Of a stretch of 64,000 bases of DNA, positions 43,287 through 64,000 are shown piece after piece. The stretch covers positions 689,138 through 753,137 of the forward strand of contig CAJNDT010003257.1 in the NCBI GenBank assembly GCA_905221615.1. The letters run 5' to 3'. Source of the DNA: Symbiodinium sp. CCMP2592 (lineage: Eukaryota > Sar > Dinophyceae > Suessiales > Symbiodiniaceae). A program made the position numbers and the translations under genes. Under the pieces are notes generated by a model, which had not been told where the DNA came from, did not search any database, and worked only from the letters and a program-made list of their open reading frames with translations. Each line of letters starts with the position of its first letter. The first letter of the stretch is position 1.

Positions 43287-46038
43287 ATGGGCAACTGCAA
43301 CAGCAGCACCGCGAACAACGAGAGCGTCGAGATCGCGAGCGTGGATGAAGTGAAGCACCCGAGCCTTCTATCCATTCCCACGCGTACGAACATGAAGTTT
43401 GGGTGGAAGCCTGACATGCCTGATCATCGTGACTAGGCCAATGGAAGGTTTTGTCTCGTCCTTCCTGAGTATCTCATTTTCTTGAGTGATGACATCACAT
43501 TGTGCTCTCCTTCAGCATTTCCCCCAGCTGGAAATCCCACTCAAGTTCAAGAGGCTCTGAAACAAGGATCCCTTGCCCTTGCTTGCCCGAGACCCAGAGC
43601 CCCCAAGCTCCTCTAATGTAGAAGCCTGAATATCTATTGGAAATACGACTATTCCTTAGTATGCGTTAGTCTAGCTTACCCCAAAAATTTGTTCTAATTA
43701 TCAAGGCTCCTGTATTAAGCCCGAGCCGTTCAGAAACCCCCGAGCCCTTTTTCACTTTTAGCGGCCAACCTCTTCTCTCTATCTATTTACATATCTATAT
43801 ATATATATATATATATATGTATATGTTTTATGTATTATGCAGATATTTACAATATCTACATGTATACATATACATACATGTATATATATATATACACATA
43901 CATATATGGTACGCATACACGTACAGGTGATCACCACGTGACCTTCGACGCAGTGAGCACGCCCAGCCAGATCAAGAGGAAGGCCGAGGGAGCCCTGGCT
44001 GGCGATGCTATGAAGGGCTTTAGGGTCCAGGGTTTGGGGTCTACCTTAACCCTGAATAACCTACCTTTTTTAATTTTCCTTATTCTGATTTCTTTATATA
44101 AGTCCTTAAAAATGTAGGTTCTTCGGGGTTAAGGTAGGATTTAGAGTCTAGGGTCTAGGGTTTAGGGGGCTAAGCTAACCCTACCCATAGGCCCCATGGT
44201 TCCTTTTTGGGGTCTAGGGTTTAGGGTTTAGGGCGCTGAACTATCCCTACCCATAGGCTCCATGATAGTTCCTTTTTGGCGTTCATATTTAGAATCCTAT
44301 AAGGTAATCCCAAAAGGAACTACTATCTACTTAGAGAATCATGGGACTTAGTAAGTAGGTTAGAATTGGGGTTATAAGTCCCCTTTAAGTGGGGTTATCC
44401 TAAGTATATCCTACTTATAACCTTACTTACTAAGTCCCAAGAGCCTTCAAGTACCCCCCTAAGAGTAGTTGACCCCAATAGTAATCAACCGTAAGAGAAA
44501 ATAACCTGAATATTTATTAGCCTTAGTAGTAATTGAGCCTACTAGTAATCAACCATAAGAGTAATTGACCTTAATAGTAATTGAACAGAATAGTAATTGA
44601 CCCTAATAGTGATTGATCTTTATAGTGATTGACCCCAGTAGTCATTCACCCTAGTAGCAACAAACCCTAGTAGTAATTAACTAATGGTAACTAACTTTAA
44701 TAAGATTTAATGCTTGTAGTTACCTTAAAACTTGTAATGAGGCGGCTACACTACATTTTTTACTATTTGTTCACGTTCACTACAAGGCTTAGTTGTCACT
44801 AGCGTTGTTTTCTATGCGTATATGTCATAAGCAATAGGGTTATGTTACAGAAGCGACATCATACGGCCTGAGGTTCAGCACTTAAGAATTTCGGGATTAG
44901 GGCGTGGGGGCTCCAGAAGGGTTACTATGATCTCAGGATTTAGGGTGCAGAGGTTAGCCTGCGCGCGTTCCGGGTCACATTGGTCAAGAGCCGAACGGTT
45001 AAAAGATGATGTTTGGATTTGGGTTTTTCCTTATTCTGAAACTTCACGGGGTTACGAACAATAAGGATGCTACGATTTAGGGTTTTTATCGAGCGGATTT
45101 TAGGGAAGGGTGAAGAATTTCGTTTCGTCTGCTTTGGCTCGTGTTTCAACGTCGAAAACAGGCACTTGGGGTGCAATGCTAGTTGCGGCTTTTAATTTGA
45201 CTTCAACTAATCTAAGGGGAGAAGGAGATCGTTGACCTTCGACCCATGAACGGTGGCTTCCCCATCTTTGACCAGGGACACCTTGGCAGCTGCACAGCCA
45301 ATGCTTTGGCAGCAGCCTTCCACTTCACCCTCCATAAGATGACGGTCGAGAACCACAAAGATTTCGCAGACTTCACCCCGAGCCGACTGTTCATTTACTA
45401 CAACGAACGCCTCGTCGAGGGCAGCGTGAACCAGGACGCTGGTGCCATGCTCCGCGATGGCATCAAGGTGATGTCCAAGGTTGGCGTTTGCCCGGAGAGT
45501 GTTTGGAAGTATGATGACCAGCATGACTTCTTCAAGCAACAGCCAGACGAAAAGTCTTACGAGCTGGCGCAGAAGTGTAAGGTGGTGGGTTATGCCCGCG
45601 TAGCGCAGGACTTGAGTCAGTTCAAGATGTGCATCAAGAACGGCTACCCCTTCGTCTTCGGTTTCGCTGTCTTGTCAAGTTTTCAGACCGCAGAGGTTGC
45701 CAGGACCGGCAAGATGGTGATGCCCCAGGCAACCGACCAGCAGCTGGGCGGCCACGCTGTGTGCGCCGTGGGCTACGATGACTTCCAGCAGTGCTTCATC
45801 GTCCGCAACTCCTGGGGAGAAGGGTGACTTGTCTCAACTTAGCCGGCCTATGTTGCATTGCGCCGCAACCGAAAACATCAAATGTTGGTCTTCTGTAAGG
45901 TGGGGTGACAAGGGCTACTTCTACATGCCCTACGAGTACATGTGCCACCCTGCTCTTGCCCACGACTTCTGGGCCATCAACTGGGTGGAGGGCTTCAAAA
46001 ACACCAGGAAGGTGGAGCTTACGTGCCTTGGCGTCTGA
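43287..46038 (+). CDS. Gene B: papain-like C1 cysteine peptidase, N-acylated form, 316 aa
   Basis: Modelled exons are 43287-43428, 43927-43989, 45217-45823 and 45900-46038, totalling 951 nt with the frame kept to TGA. The start MGNCNSST again fits myristoylation with a nearby Cys4. The first two exons together match exon 1 of gene A (205 nt both). Exon 3 is 607 nt, the same as exon 2 of gene A, so residue numbering is shared: Q88, C94, H248, N266. The GW.PD.PD.RD block spans the first splice site. Intron 1 starts GT, intron 2 GA, intron 3 GT. Intron 2 holds a P2 palindrome (44327-44453) and TAATAGTAATTGACC-type short repeats (44460-44690). The gene ends 460 bp before the first exon of gene C. 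Function: thiol peptidase, probably membrane-tethered; substrate unknown. Confidence 0.88.
44327..44453. repeat. P2 palindromic element in intron 2 of gene B
   Basis: Arms CTACTTAGAGAATCATGGGA and ACTAAGTCCCAAGAGCC with a TTATAAGTCCCC centre. A hairpin fragment of the 3310/35128 repeat family lies immediately upstream (44184-44330). Confidence 0.85.
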
Positions 46039-46498
46039 AACGGCAAGCGCGTGATATATCATGCAGAAAGGGTCCTCTGCTTTAGGGTCAGATTCGGCAA
46101 GCCATCAGACCAGCGAGGGCTATACTGTAGAACCCTTAATTGGATCATGGTTTGTGGGTCACCATAACTGACCATAACGATATAATATGAGGATAGTATT
46201 GTTAAGTATTGCGTGCCCTGCATTACCAGTTGCAAGACTTCAGAGCGGTGGCACGTTTACGGTTACAAGGCTACAACAAGTAAGCGTGGCAGAATGTGCT
46301 GGTACTTGTGCTCAAGGGGTCAAGCAACTTGAGCCTCACTTCTGAAAATGAGCCTCCATATTTGCAGGGCAACGTCGGGGCTTTAACGCATTGGAGTAGA
46401 GTTTTGGTGGTATATTACAGAATGACTTCTAACTTCAAACCCTAACTAACAAGGAATAGGCTAAGACTCAAGGTCACGCTCAACTGCGCAAACCAAGG
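46039..46498. other. Short spacer between genes B and C
   Basis: 460 bp without a TATA box, repeat element or recognisable exon. I searched it for an MGxC-type first exon for gene C and found none. The AG at 46496-46497 just before the gene C start could be a spliced-leader acceptor. Confidence 0.5.
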
Positions 46499-50764
<4,266 letters not shown>

Positions 50765-51210
50765 GTGTAGCCAAGGATGCAGTCCTCCTCCGCCTTTCCT
50801 TCAGCGACGAGCTGCAGCTTCGCCGAAGACCAGAGCTTAGCACCTCCATGTAAACAAGTGAACAAACATAACCAGTGGAAACCTGGAGCTCTAAGGCCCT
50901 ACATCGGCCGTATGTGCTGCTTAGGGTATCCTTGCATAATGTGTTTAGGTCTAACAGTACTGTAAGGACTACCTGGATCTGAATGTTGGCGGTTACTAAT
51001 CACTAGGCAACTTCTGTGTGGTTCATCCATCCGGGTTCTGACAGTTGCAAAATGCCAAGACGTCCTCTAAAACATTCCTGCAGGTAGCCTCCGATCGGCT
51101 TACATTACAGCAGGGTTCTGAACAATCCTAGACAGTTGGAACATGGATTAAAGATGGCTAGTGTTAGGAGTACGTTCGTCAAAGGCATGAGTCTAGTGCA
51201 AGCCCTATGT

Positions 51211-51314
51211 GAACAGTTGTCAAAATTAAGGTCCCTCTTTGGATGCCCTGAATATTAGGTGCCGTAATATAATACGGACCCCCAAAAAGGAACCCTAGTT
51301 TTCACAACCACCCA
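51211..51314. repeat. P1 palindromic element, copy 4
   Basis: Arms CAGTTGTCAAAATTAAGG and CCCTAGTTTTCACAACCACCC, with AATATTAGGTGCCGTAATAT inside. Both arms have point changes, so it is older than copies 1 and 2. Confidence 0.8.
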
Positions 51315-53259
51315 ATTCAAGGGCTCCCATTGAAGACTTCCGAGGTTCGTGGAGCGCGGGACCGCCCCCCAGTCTTCCTGAGGAGCCGAGGATCCTGTAA
51401 ACTCAGTGTTTTCCCAGCTCTCCAGGCGCACCAACAAGACCAAAGATCCGGAGAGCCCAAGATCGCTTAAGGGGCGAAGAGGATTCCTGAAAATCGCAGA
51501 AAGTAGTTCTTTTGAGGAATGTACTAAGGCTCGCTGGTTTCTCTGGGAAGATCCATGTATAGCACTGGTACAAAGTTACAAAAGGCTTTGGCCAGATAGT
51601 TTTGAGCGGAAGGCTGCGGAAATGAAGCAGCGGCACAAAGAGGCAGTGTCTTGCCCTCCCAGTGCCCCTGATAGGTATATATAGCGGACCTATCGGCGGC
51701 GCCACTGTCAAAAACCAAAGGCTGTCGCAAGATCGGTGTGTCAAGCTGAGGGTTTGGGGTTACCGCTACGGTATGGGGAGGAGGGGGGGGGGCTAGGGCT
51801 TATGGTGGTTTTCTTGCTCGGGAACCTGATAGTCAAGTTTGTTAGGATCCTTTTCTTGAAAACACTTCCGTCGTTAACCCGACCAGAGCGCTTGTTCTTT
51901 CTACTCATCCTCGGGTTCCTTTAAAGGGGTCTCTAAGGGTTACTAAAAGAGTTCTACAATAGGGGTCTATGGTATAGTGCCCTGTTGATTAGCGTGTCGA
52001 TCGGAGCATTTTTGGCAAACGGTGTGGATGATCTTGCAGGTTCGAAGGGTTCGAATGTCTGGAGTGAAGTGTTTGTGTCGAGGTGGGGTGCTGCCATTTA
52101 ACCCTTAGCCTTTTACTCTCGCGGTCCTAAACGCCTAAACCCTGAAACCCTAAACCATCTTAACCCGAAGTCACATAAAACATGAACCCTTTGCCAAGCC
52201 ACATCAATCCCTTCAAGAATCCTTTCTGTAGAAATTGTTTAATGCCTTCTACGAGGCAGTGCAATCAGGCGACCTTTGTTCTTGGCCCAAGCTCACCGCG
52301 CAAAGCACCCACAACTCTTTCGGTTTTTTTCGCTCGCGAAGCAGACAGCCTCGCGGCTGCACCGAATCTGAGTTGGGGTCTTTTTGGAAAGTGCTCGGAT
52401 GCGAAGCCGCAAGTCGTTGGCTCTGACGTTCTTCGAGAAAGGCTACTTCTGTTAATTTGGTGTTAGGCCCAAGCCTTCAAATCCTGACCTTGTGGTCCCG
52501 TGACCCCGGAACCTACATTGGCATGAATAAGAGCTCCTTAGATAGGGTAGTCGGAAGCCGCGGAGCTGCTGGCGGGGTGATACGAGAGGGGCTATCGGCA
52601 CAGCTTCTCCTATGAATCGTTCATTTCGGCAGACTAGCAGCTGCTCCTATCAATTGAGCTATCTATTTCAGAAACCCGGTCCCCAAAGCCAAAGCCCAAA
52701 ACCATGGACACCGCCAAGGCACCATGGGAGCTTGCGAGAGTGCACCCGTTAATCCTGGAGAGCTCAAGGCGGGGATACGCGCGATTTCCAGAGCCCAGGA
52801 GACAATGTCATCAGGGCCTTCCAGCCTTTAGGGTTGAGGGTCTAGGGACTCAGGTGTAGGATTCAGAAGCATGCAGTTCTGTGACTGTTTCGGTTACAGG
52901 TAAGGCAAGCCGTAGAGCCCAAACCCAAAGATCTGGACACCGTAAATCCTAAGCCTCAGCCTGAGCCCGGCCGTTGGTAAACCGGGTTCCAACTCCTTGC
53001 AAGGCCCTCAGCAGTGGACCGGCACTCATACTTAGAGGATCATGGGACTTAGTAAGTCGGTTATAATTGGGGTTATAAGTCCCCTAACTGGGGTTACCCT
53101 AATTTTAACGCTACGCCGCCCGCCTCGGCTGTGTAGCGGCAGGGCGAGGGGGCAGTCGATGTTTTTTTATGCTAGGGCGGCCTGTCAAACCCCAACCTTT
53201 ACACGGTTGTTGATACGAAGTGCGAAGAGAATGGGTAGGGGAGGGGGGGGAGGGTGGGG

Positions 53260-53262
<3 letters not shown>

Positions 53263-53309
<47 letters not shown>
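53263..53309 (+). repeat. Pure poly-G tract, about 47 bp
   Basis: An unbroken G run following shorter G runs from 53237. On the minus strand it gives long Pro-coding open frames that I treat as artefacts. The exact length is uncertain because such runs are hard to sequence. Confidence 0.9.
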
Positions 53310-53495
53310 CGAAGCATGCCACACTGGTCCAAAAAAGACTCGAAGTGAGAGTGCATGCTGGTCGCTGCATTGTCTTTGTTTTCCTGCAAACCGGTTAAGG
53401 CCTTCCAGCCATGCCGCCCGGAGCAAGAAAAAACAACACAGAAAGAGCCTGAAGGCAGTGGGTTGACGACGAAGCCAAAGCGGGGGCGAGGAAGA

Positions 53496-53611
53496 CGGGA
53501 AGGGAGGGGGGGGGAGGGGGGGGAGGGGGGGGGGGAGGGGGGGGGAGGGGGGGGAGGGGGGGGGGAGGGGGGGGGGGAGGGGGGGGAGGGGGGGGAGGGG
53601 GGGAGGGGGAG
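53496..53611 (+). repeat. G-rich (G5-9 A)n tract
   Basis: About 115 bp of G runs separated by single A residues, 190 bp after the pure G tract and on the same strand. It has strong G-quadruplex potential. Confidence 0.92.
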
Positions 53612-53743
53612 CAAAAACCGAAAGCCCAACGAAGCCCGATCCACGAAGGGCATCGGAACCCGGAACTCATAGGGAAACCCTCCTCGTTCTAGACGAAGAG
53701 CCTCAGTTCAACATGGGTGTCTCTGGCCCCACCACTCAGACTG

Positions 53744-53856
53744 CTCAAAGGATCATGGGACTTAGAAATTACGGTTATTATTAAGGTAACTATACTTATA
53801 ACCCCAATTTTGGTTCTTATGACCATACTTACGAAGTCCCATGATCCTCCAACTAT
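53744..53856. repeat. P2 palindromic element upstream of gene D
   Basis: Arms CTCAAAGGATCATGGGACTT and AAGTCCCATGATCCTCC, with GGTAACTATACTTATAACCC inside. Confidence 0.85.
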
Positions 53857-54358
53857 GCCACCCTGAACTGAGCCTTCCTCGCAATCGACACAGCCCCTTA
53901 GCCCCAGTCCCTAGACTCTCAAAGCCAGTTCAGCGTTTCGGTTCTAACTGCTGGTTTGAAGGGCGCCTTCTAGGTGTTATACGTTGCTGCTACCTGCTAC
54001 CGCCATCACCACAACTTCTACTGCTCTGCATCGAGATGTCGAACATCTCAACTGTGCTGTGCAGAGCTTTTAGGCCTTTAGGTTGGGGACTTCACAACCC
54101 CGACCCTCAACCCTAAATCCCCCAAACCCTAAACCCAAACCAGGCCTCCTCAGGTTCCTAGGAATTCTAGAGCCCTGCTCTTTCCCAGGAATTCTAGATC
54201 ACAGGGACCCTTAGGGCGGTAGGGGAGCCTTAGTACCAAAAAGAGTCCATATACCCGTCACCCTCGACCCCGAAGCCGTAAACCCTAGACTCTAAACAAG
54301 TAACTGACACTGAAGCCTGAAGCGTAAACTTACACGGCAGGTGGAGAGGCATGCTGCG

Positions 54359-57300
54359 ATGACTGGCATGGAGAGCCGCATGGTGCAGAAGTTCGGATGG
54401 AAGCCGGCGTCTTGCCTAACTGGCGTTTAGGGCTTATAAGGGTTTAGACCCCTGAACCCCCAACCCTAGCTCTGGTTTAGGTGTAAGAGCTTAGGGATTA
54501 GGATTGAAAACTGAGGGAATAGGGTAGAAGAGTTTGGGAGTTTAGATTGCAGGAATCTGGAGTTTAGAACCGAGGTCGAAGAATTTCGGGGCGTATGATG
54601 GGGCTGTAGAATTTGAGACTAAAATTCTGGAGCTTGGGGTTTGAACAGTTGAGGGCAAGGTTTTGGTGTTGAGGGTTTCCGGTCCTGAGACCCAGCTTTT
54701 CCCATACTCTAAACCCTATATTCTAAACTCTATTCCTACTACACTTTAAAAAAAACTCTATTCCCCACATTCATGCCAGAATCTGCATACGTGGTAGTAT
54801 CTAACGACCGGTTAGCCAAGCTCCTGGGCTGCGTCTGCAGGGTCTTCCAGCTTTGCCCTTCTTGGTGGTCGTGTTGCAGTGACAGTGAGGAAGCCCTACA
54901 CCATAAACATAAACCCGCTGTCCTGGCTTTATAGCCTCTTCGCAGACCGCAGGGGATGGGAGAGAAGGAGCTCAAAAAAAAATAAAAAATAAACCCGAAC
55001 CCCTGAATCCCACAAGACCAAACCCCTCCCTTTGAACCAACTCGAAGCCCTGGATCTGGGGATCAGAGCTGGGAGAGTAAATATAGGGACCTACTTGAAG
55101 GCTCATGGGACTTAGTAAGTAAGGTTATAAGTAGGTTATAATTAGGATAACCCCACTTAGGGGACTTATAACCCCAGTTATATATAACCTACTTACTAAG
55201 TCCCATGATCCTCTAAGTAATTATACTTTTTTGGAGAATGGGCCCCAAAACCCTCTTCTAGATTTATGAAGGCCCCTATATTACAGGACAACCAATTGCT
55301 TATATACACTTTTTAGGAGAATGGACCTCAAAACCTTATTCTAATTATTACGGCACCTTTTCTTGCAGGACATGCCTGACCACCGCGACTTGCATGTCAC
55401 CTTCCCGACAGTGGAGGCGCCAAGTTCGCTCCCTGGCTTATGAGGGACCCAAAAAGCACATAAGAATGAGCATTTTATAGGGATAGGGATATCCTACCTC
55501 ATTGGGCTTCATTGTAAAGGGGGTTCATATTATATTAATGGGATATCCCTAGCCTAATGTTTGCTTATGTGCTTGTTTGGGGCCCTGGCTTAGTGAGGCC
55601 AAGGTTTCCAAAGGGTTTTGGGCGTGGGCGCAAGATTGCAAGATTCGCATCTGAGCAACTGGTAGTAAGACTCTTTGATAGTCCCCAGGTAGCCAATACC
55701 AAAGTCTGATCCAATGAAGACCTCCAGTTGAGGGATTTGGGGGTTTGTTGAAGGGTTATGATCCCTCAACCATCTCGTTGATAGGGTCAGTCACTAGCCT
55801 GTTCTGCACAATGGGGGTTCAGCGAGCGTCTCGCTATGGTATTTACAAAACGTTTAGGAGTGTAGATCGTTGGCTTTCGGGGCTTCGAGTTCGAAGCTTT
55901 GAGTTTGGGAGTTTAAGCTTTCCGGGCCTTCGGATTGACAGTGGCAATGTTTTGCTGCCCCAACCCTTTGGGCAATCGGCTCAAATCTCGTTCAAGCGAG
56001 TGGATGTTCAGCTCGCCATGCAATTTGTCTAGCAGCGCAGAGGTTCAACGTTGCACCTTGTACGTGTGAAGAGTGCGGAGGGTGCAGGACTGTGAGTTAA
56101 AATAGCGAACACACGAGGATCAAGAAGAAGGCCGAGGGTACGAACGAGATCGTTGACTTGCGCCCTCAGAACGGCATCTTGGCTGTATTCCTTCCTGAGG
56201 ATTGAAACCAGCCGTCTTACTGCACTGTAGGGCTTAGGGCTGAGAGGGTTGAAGTACATTGTCCAGGCCTCCTACAGAGCACTGCAGACCTGCAGCCGTA
56301 AATCCCAAATTCTACAGCCTTGCAGCCGTGAGAGCAAAAATGGTAAGCAGACCTCTTTCAGGACTGCTGCAAGCCTTGCGTCTTCCCGTTCAAAGCATAT
56401 ACCCAGGAAACCCTAACCCCTAAACCCTAAACCCAGACACAAAGCACTCCTGCGTCTTCCCATCTGAAGCATAAACCCCAGAATAGCCTTCTTTTCTTGA
56501 TTTGCAGTCATGTCTGGGGGTTTAGGGTTAAGAGTTCAGCTTCCCATAACCGAGCGTGAGTTCGGGTTTCGCGGTTTCGGCACCCTCACCAGTAAACCCC
56601 AAATAAAATCGAAAGCCCTTGCCGCCCTAGAGCCAACAGAACTTGAATGCCTCAAACCCTGAAGCCCTAAGCCCTAAAATCGTCGAGTTGGGCAGAAGAG
56701 TACGGCCACCCCGACCGCGAAGACAGCCCCTCGAGAGGGTCGAGCGACTAATGCAGCTAGCTTTTCATGAATGGTACTGTGAAAGTTTGCTTGATTGCTT
56801 GATTGCATCCGGCAACAACGAAGTCGCCCGCTATTTCGCTGTCTCGCCGACACTGATAGTGACACCAGCTGCGAGTGTAAAGTGCTGAAACATCTACTCT
56901 ATTCAGTCTCATGCGATGTTGGTGAACCATGTGTCAAAATCCTTCTGCTATACAAGTATGCGCAATCGCAGAGCAAGTCATGCCTCGCTGTTCTTGCATC
57001 GCCTCAGTTCGGGGAGGGATTCAGTTACGGGTTGCACTTCGTCTGTATATACAAAGAGGCCCCAACCACTGGCTCCTCCTAGTACAGGAGTTCTAACCCT
57101 AAGCCGTAAACCCTAAATAGCGGTACCTGCAGGTGGAAAAGAGCCACCAAAAAAAGGCGTCGAGTTGGGGTCCGAGGCCCTAAAGCCTAAACCTCTACTT
57201 GGAGGATCATGGGACCTAGTAAGTATGGTTATAAGTACCTTAGTTGGGGTTATAAGTATAGTTCCCTTAATAACAACCGCAATTACTAAGTCCTATGACC

Positions 57301-58679
57301 CTTTAAGTACACCCCTAAACCCCTAAACCCGGAGTGTGAGGCGGCTTCCCCATCTTCGACCAGGGTCATCTGGGTAGCTGCACGGCAAACGCCTTGGCAG
57401 CCGCCTTCCATTTCACTCTCCATAAGATGGAGGTGGAGAATGGCAAGGAGAGCTTGCAGCATTTCTGACATCTAAACTAGCCCTCAATGTAGAAATCTAT
57501 TGCAGCAGGTTGCGTTGTAAGGATAACAATGCCCAAGTGGGCTTTGGAACCTGCTGCGATGACGGTGTCCTCACCCAGGCGGTTTGGGGCTGCATATGAG
57601 TTTGATATAGTCTAGGAGTTTATCCTGAACCGTAAACTGTGAACCCACGTAGAGACTGGAAGATGGAAACTGCTTTCGCATACACTTGCTACAGGGTGTG
57701 ATGCAGTCTGGTGGTGGCTTTCGTGCATGCAGGTGTATTTGCAACCTTGACCCCCCTAAAATGTTGGCTGGAGATGCAGAACTTCCTCTTCTTACCAGGC
57801 TTTGGCAGAGGCTTTCCGCACATGGCTGCGAGACCAATTCGGACACGAACGTGTATGAGGTAGTTTGCAGGATTGAGAGATTGAAGCTGCCACGTTATAG
57901 CTGAAATTCGTCGTTAGAAGGACTTCGCCGACTTCACCCCGAGCCGGCTGTTCATCTACTACAACGAGCGTCTTGTTGAGGGCAGCGTCAACCAGGATGC
58001 TGGAGCGATGATCCGCGACGGCATCAAGACGATGTCCAAGGTCGGAGTGTGCCCGGAGAGTGTTTGGAAGTATGACGACGGCCCAGACTTCTTCAAGCAG
58101 CAGCCAGACGAAAAGGCCTACGATATCGCACAGAAGTGCAAGGTCATGGGTTATGCCCGCGTTGCACAGGACCTGAGCCAGATGAAGATGTGCATCAAGA
58201 GCGGCTACCCTTTCGTCTTCGGCTTTGCCGTCCTGACAAGCTTCCAGACAGCGGAGGTTGCCAGGACCGGCAAGATGGTGATGCCCCAGGCAACCGACCA
58301 GCAGCTGGGCGGCCATGCCGTGTGCGCCGTAGGCTACGACGACTTCCAGCAGTGCTTCATCGTCCGCAACTCCTGGGGAGAGGGGCGGCCTGCCTCGATT
58401 CAGATCCATTCATACCCTTCGTGGCTCCTGTGGACTCTCACGGACACACAGTTGTAGATCTCAGTGTTTTCTGCCTAAGTCCGTGCATCACACATCCTGA
58501 GGTGGGGCGACAAGGGCTACTTCTACATGCCTTACGAGTACATCTGCCACCCCTCCCTCGCCTCCGACTTCTGGGCCATCAACTGGGTGGAGGGCTTCTC
58601 GAACGCAAAGAAGACGGAGTTCACGCTGCTTGGCTGCGTTTCATATATCAGTCAACACAGAACCCACCGTAGATATTAG
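54359..58679 (+). CDS. Gene D: papain-like C1 cysteine peptidase, 6 exons, 303 aa
   Basis: Modelled exons are 54359-54406, 55369-55427, 56118-56173, 57341-57447, 57921-58384 and 58502-58679, 912 nt, in frame to TAG. Exon 1 is MTGMESRMVQKFGWKP; an in-frame extension upstream (VERHAA) reaches an AG at 54339-54340. Active-site residues are C68 (GHLGSC), H222 and N240. Introns start GC, GC, GC, GA, GC. Small differences from the paralogues include RPQNGG instead of RPMNGG and a C-terminal tail about 15 residues longer. Three introns carry palindromic elements: P2 in introns 1 and 3 and P8 in intron 2. There is no acylation signal. The end of gene D lies 350 bp before exon 1 of gene E, and the two share exon lengths 1 to 5. 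Confidence 0.85.
55091..55220. repeat. P2 palindromic element in intron 1 of gene D
   Basis: About 130 bp with arms CTACTTGAAGGCTCATGGGA and TCCCATGATCCTCTAAGTAA. It is the best preserved long-arm copy. P3 fragments follow (55220-55355). Confidence 0.88.
55444..55584. repeat. P8 palindromic element in intron 2 of gene D
   Basis: About 141 bp with arms GGGACCCAAAAAGCACATAAG and CTTATGTGCTTGTTTGGGG, and internal GGGATATCC. It begins 17 bp after the exon 2 border. CCCTGGCTTA flanks it on both sides, which looks like a target duplication. Confidence 0.85.
57195..57310. repeat. P2 palindromic element in intron 3 of gene D
   Basis: Arms CTACTTGGAGGATCATGGGA and TCCTATGACCCTTTAAGTAC. It ends 31 bp before the splice acceptor of exon 4. 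Confidence 0.88.
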
Positions 58680-59029
58680 CAACAGTACCCAGTTACCTGG
58701 CATATTAAGGGATCTACAGGGGCACCCGCATGGTTCATACGTCTATGCGACACAATTATCCTCACGCCGTACTCACCCCGAAACCCCAACTCCCAAAGCC
58801 GTGAAGGCCAACACTTCTAAATTCTCGAAGGCTCTTTGGGACCCCTAAACCCTAAACCCCAAACCCCAAACCCTAAACCCTAAACCCTAAACCCCTAAAC
58901 CCTAAACCCCTAAACCCTAAACCCCAAACCCTAAAGCCGCCTGAAACCAGAACCGTTCAGCCTTGTAGCATCTTAAAGCCTCGAACCCGAAACTGCTGGG
59001 ACAGTACCAGGATTCCACGCAACTCCGCC
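58680..59029. other. Short spacer between genes D and E with telomere-like array
   Basis: 350 bp. The middle is a CCCTAAA/CCCCTAAA/CCCCAAA array (about 58846-58936). No exon or promoter motif is seen. An AG at 59009-59010 lies 20 bp before the modelled ATG of gene E. Confidence 0.6.
58846..58936. repeat. Interstitial telomere-like array
   Basis: About 90 bp of CCCTAAA units with CCCCAAA and CCCCTAAA variants, in the spacer between two peptidase genes. Confidence 0.9.

Positions 59030-64000
<4,971 letters not shown>

Larger units (their letters stand above)
50765..54358. other. 3.6-kb spacer between genes C and D
   Basis: No peptidase exon was found. It contains a P1 copy, a partial P2 (53029-53108), two poly-G tracts and a full P2 copy. 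Open frames at 51403-51744 (minus) and 52182-52466 (plus) lack motifs. A GC-rich patch near 52240-52440 is not clearly coding. Confidence 0.55.

Noticed and set aside
52600..52690. tRNA-like sequence on the minus strand (TAGCTCAATTGATAGGAGC resembles a D-arm)
   Set aside because: The D-arm looks good, but the anticodon arm does not give a seven-base loop and there is no GGTTCGAATCC-type T-arm or matching acceptor stem. Probably a fragment or chance.
53111..53672. Pro-rich and Gly-rich open frames up to 180 codons
   Set aside because: Artefacts of the poly-G tracts, with overlapping open frames on both strands and no motif outside the homopolymers.

Overview
ORGANISM. The window looks like nuclear DNA of a dinoflagellate, probably a symbiodiniacean or close relative. 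The evidence is: plant-type telomere heptamers (CCCTAAA/TTTAGGG), exact and decayed, throughout the spacers; genes in a same-strand tandem array; introns that nearly all start with GC or GA rather than GT and always end AG before an exon starting with G; and a very large Ty1/copia element. Species cannot be named from sequence alone. LAYOUT. 1-6.8 kb is gene-poor repeat DNA. 6.85-18.98 kb is one minus-strand Ty1/copia-type LTR retrotransposon: 181-bp LTRs differing at one base, 5-bp target duplication ATTAG, inserted into a dispersed repeat. Its coding region runs Gag with CCCH and CCHC zinc fingers, aspartic protease, a cytosine-methyltransferase-like domain, integrase, a long novel region with a possible 2OG-Fe(II) oxygenase-like fold, reverse transcriptase, RNase H and a zinc-motif tail. 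The reading frame changes several times. 19-32.7 kb is again repeat-rich and almost gene-free, with one GC-rich exon-like fragment near 30.4 kb. 32.7-64 kb holds five tandem plus-strand paralogues of a papain-like (C1 family) cysteine peptidase, here called A to E. A to D can be modelled in full (313, 316, 293 and 303 aa); E runs off the window. Each keeps the Gln, Cys, His and Asn active-site residues. HOW THE GENES RELATE. All five peptidases share a GW.PD.PD.RD-type N-terminal motif, a QG.LGSC active-site block, a GGHAV histidine block and an NSWG asparagine block. A and B start MGxC and should be myristoylated and perhaps palmitoylated. C, D and E lack that start. A has 2 introns, B has 3, and C to E have 5 each; only the last intron position is shared by all five. 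Gene E carries long (AGT)n and (ACT)n arrays in the introns on either side of its 56-nt exon 3, so its transcript could fold into a very long duplex around that exon. REPEATS. The spacers and introns are filled with several families of 90-140 bp palindromic elements (called P1, P2 and so on here), some nested or with visible target duplications, together with microsatellites, poly-G tracts and interstitial telomere-like arrays. I saw no rRNA, credible tRNA, spliced-leader RNA or CRISPR array. Exon borders are my own inference from paralogue alignment and frame closure, with no transcript evidence.
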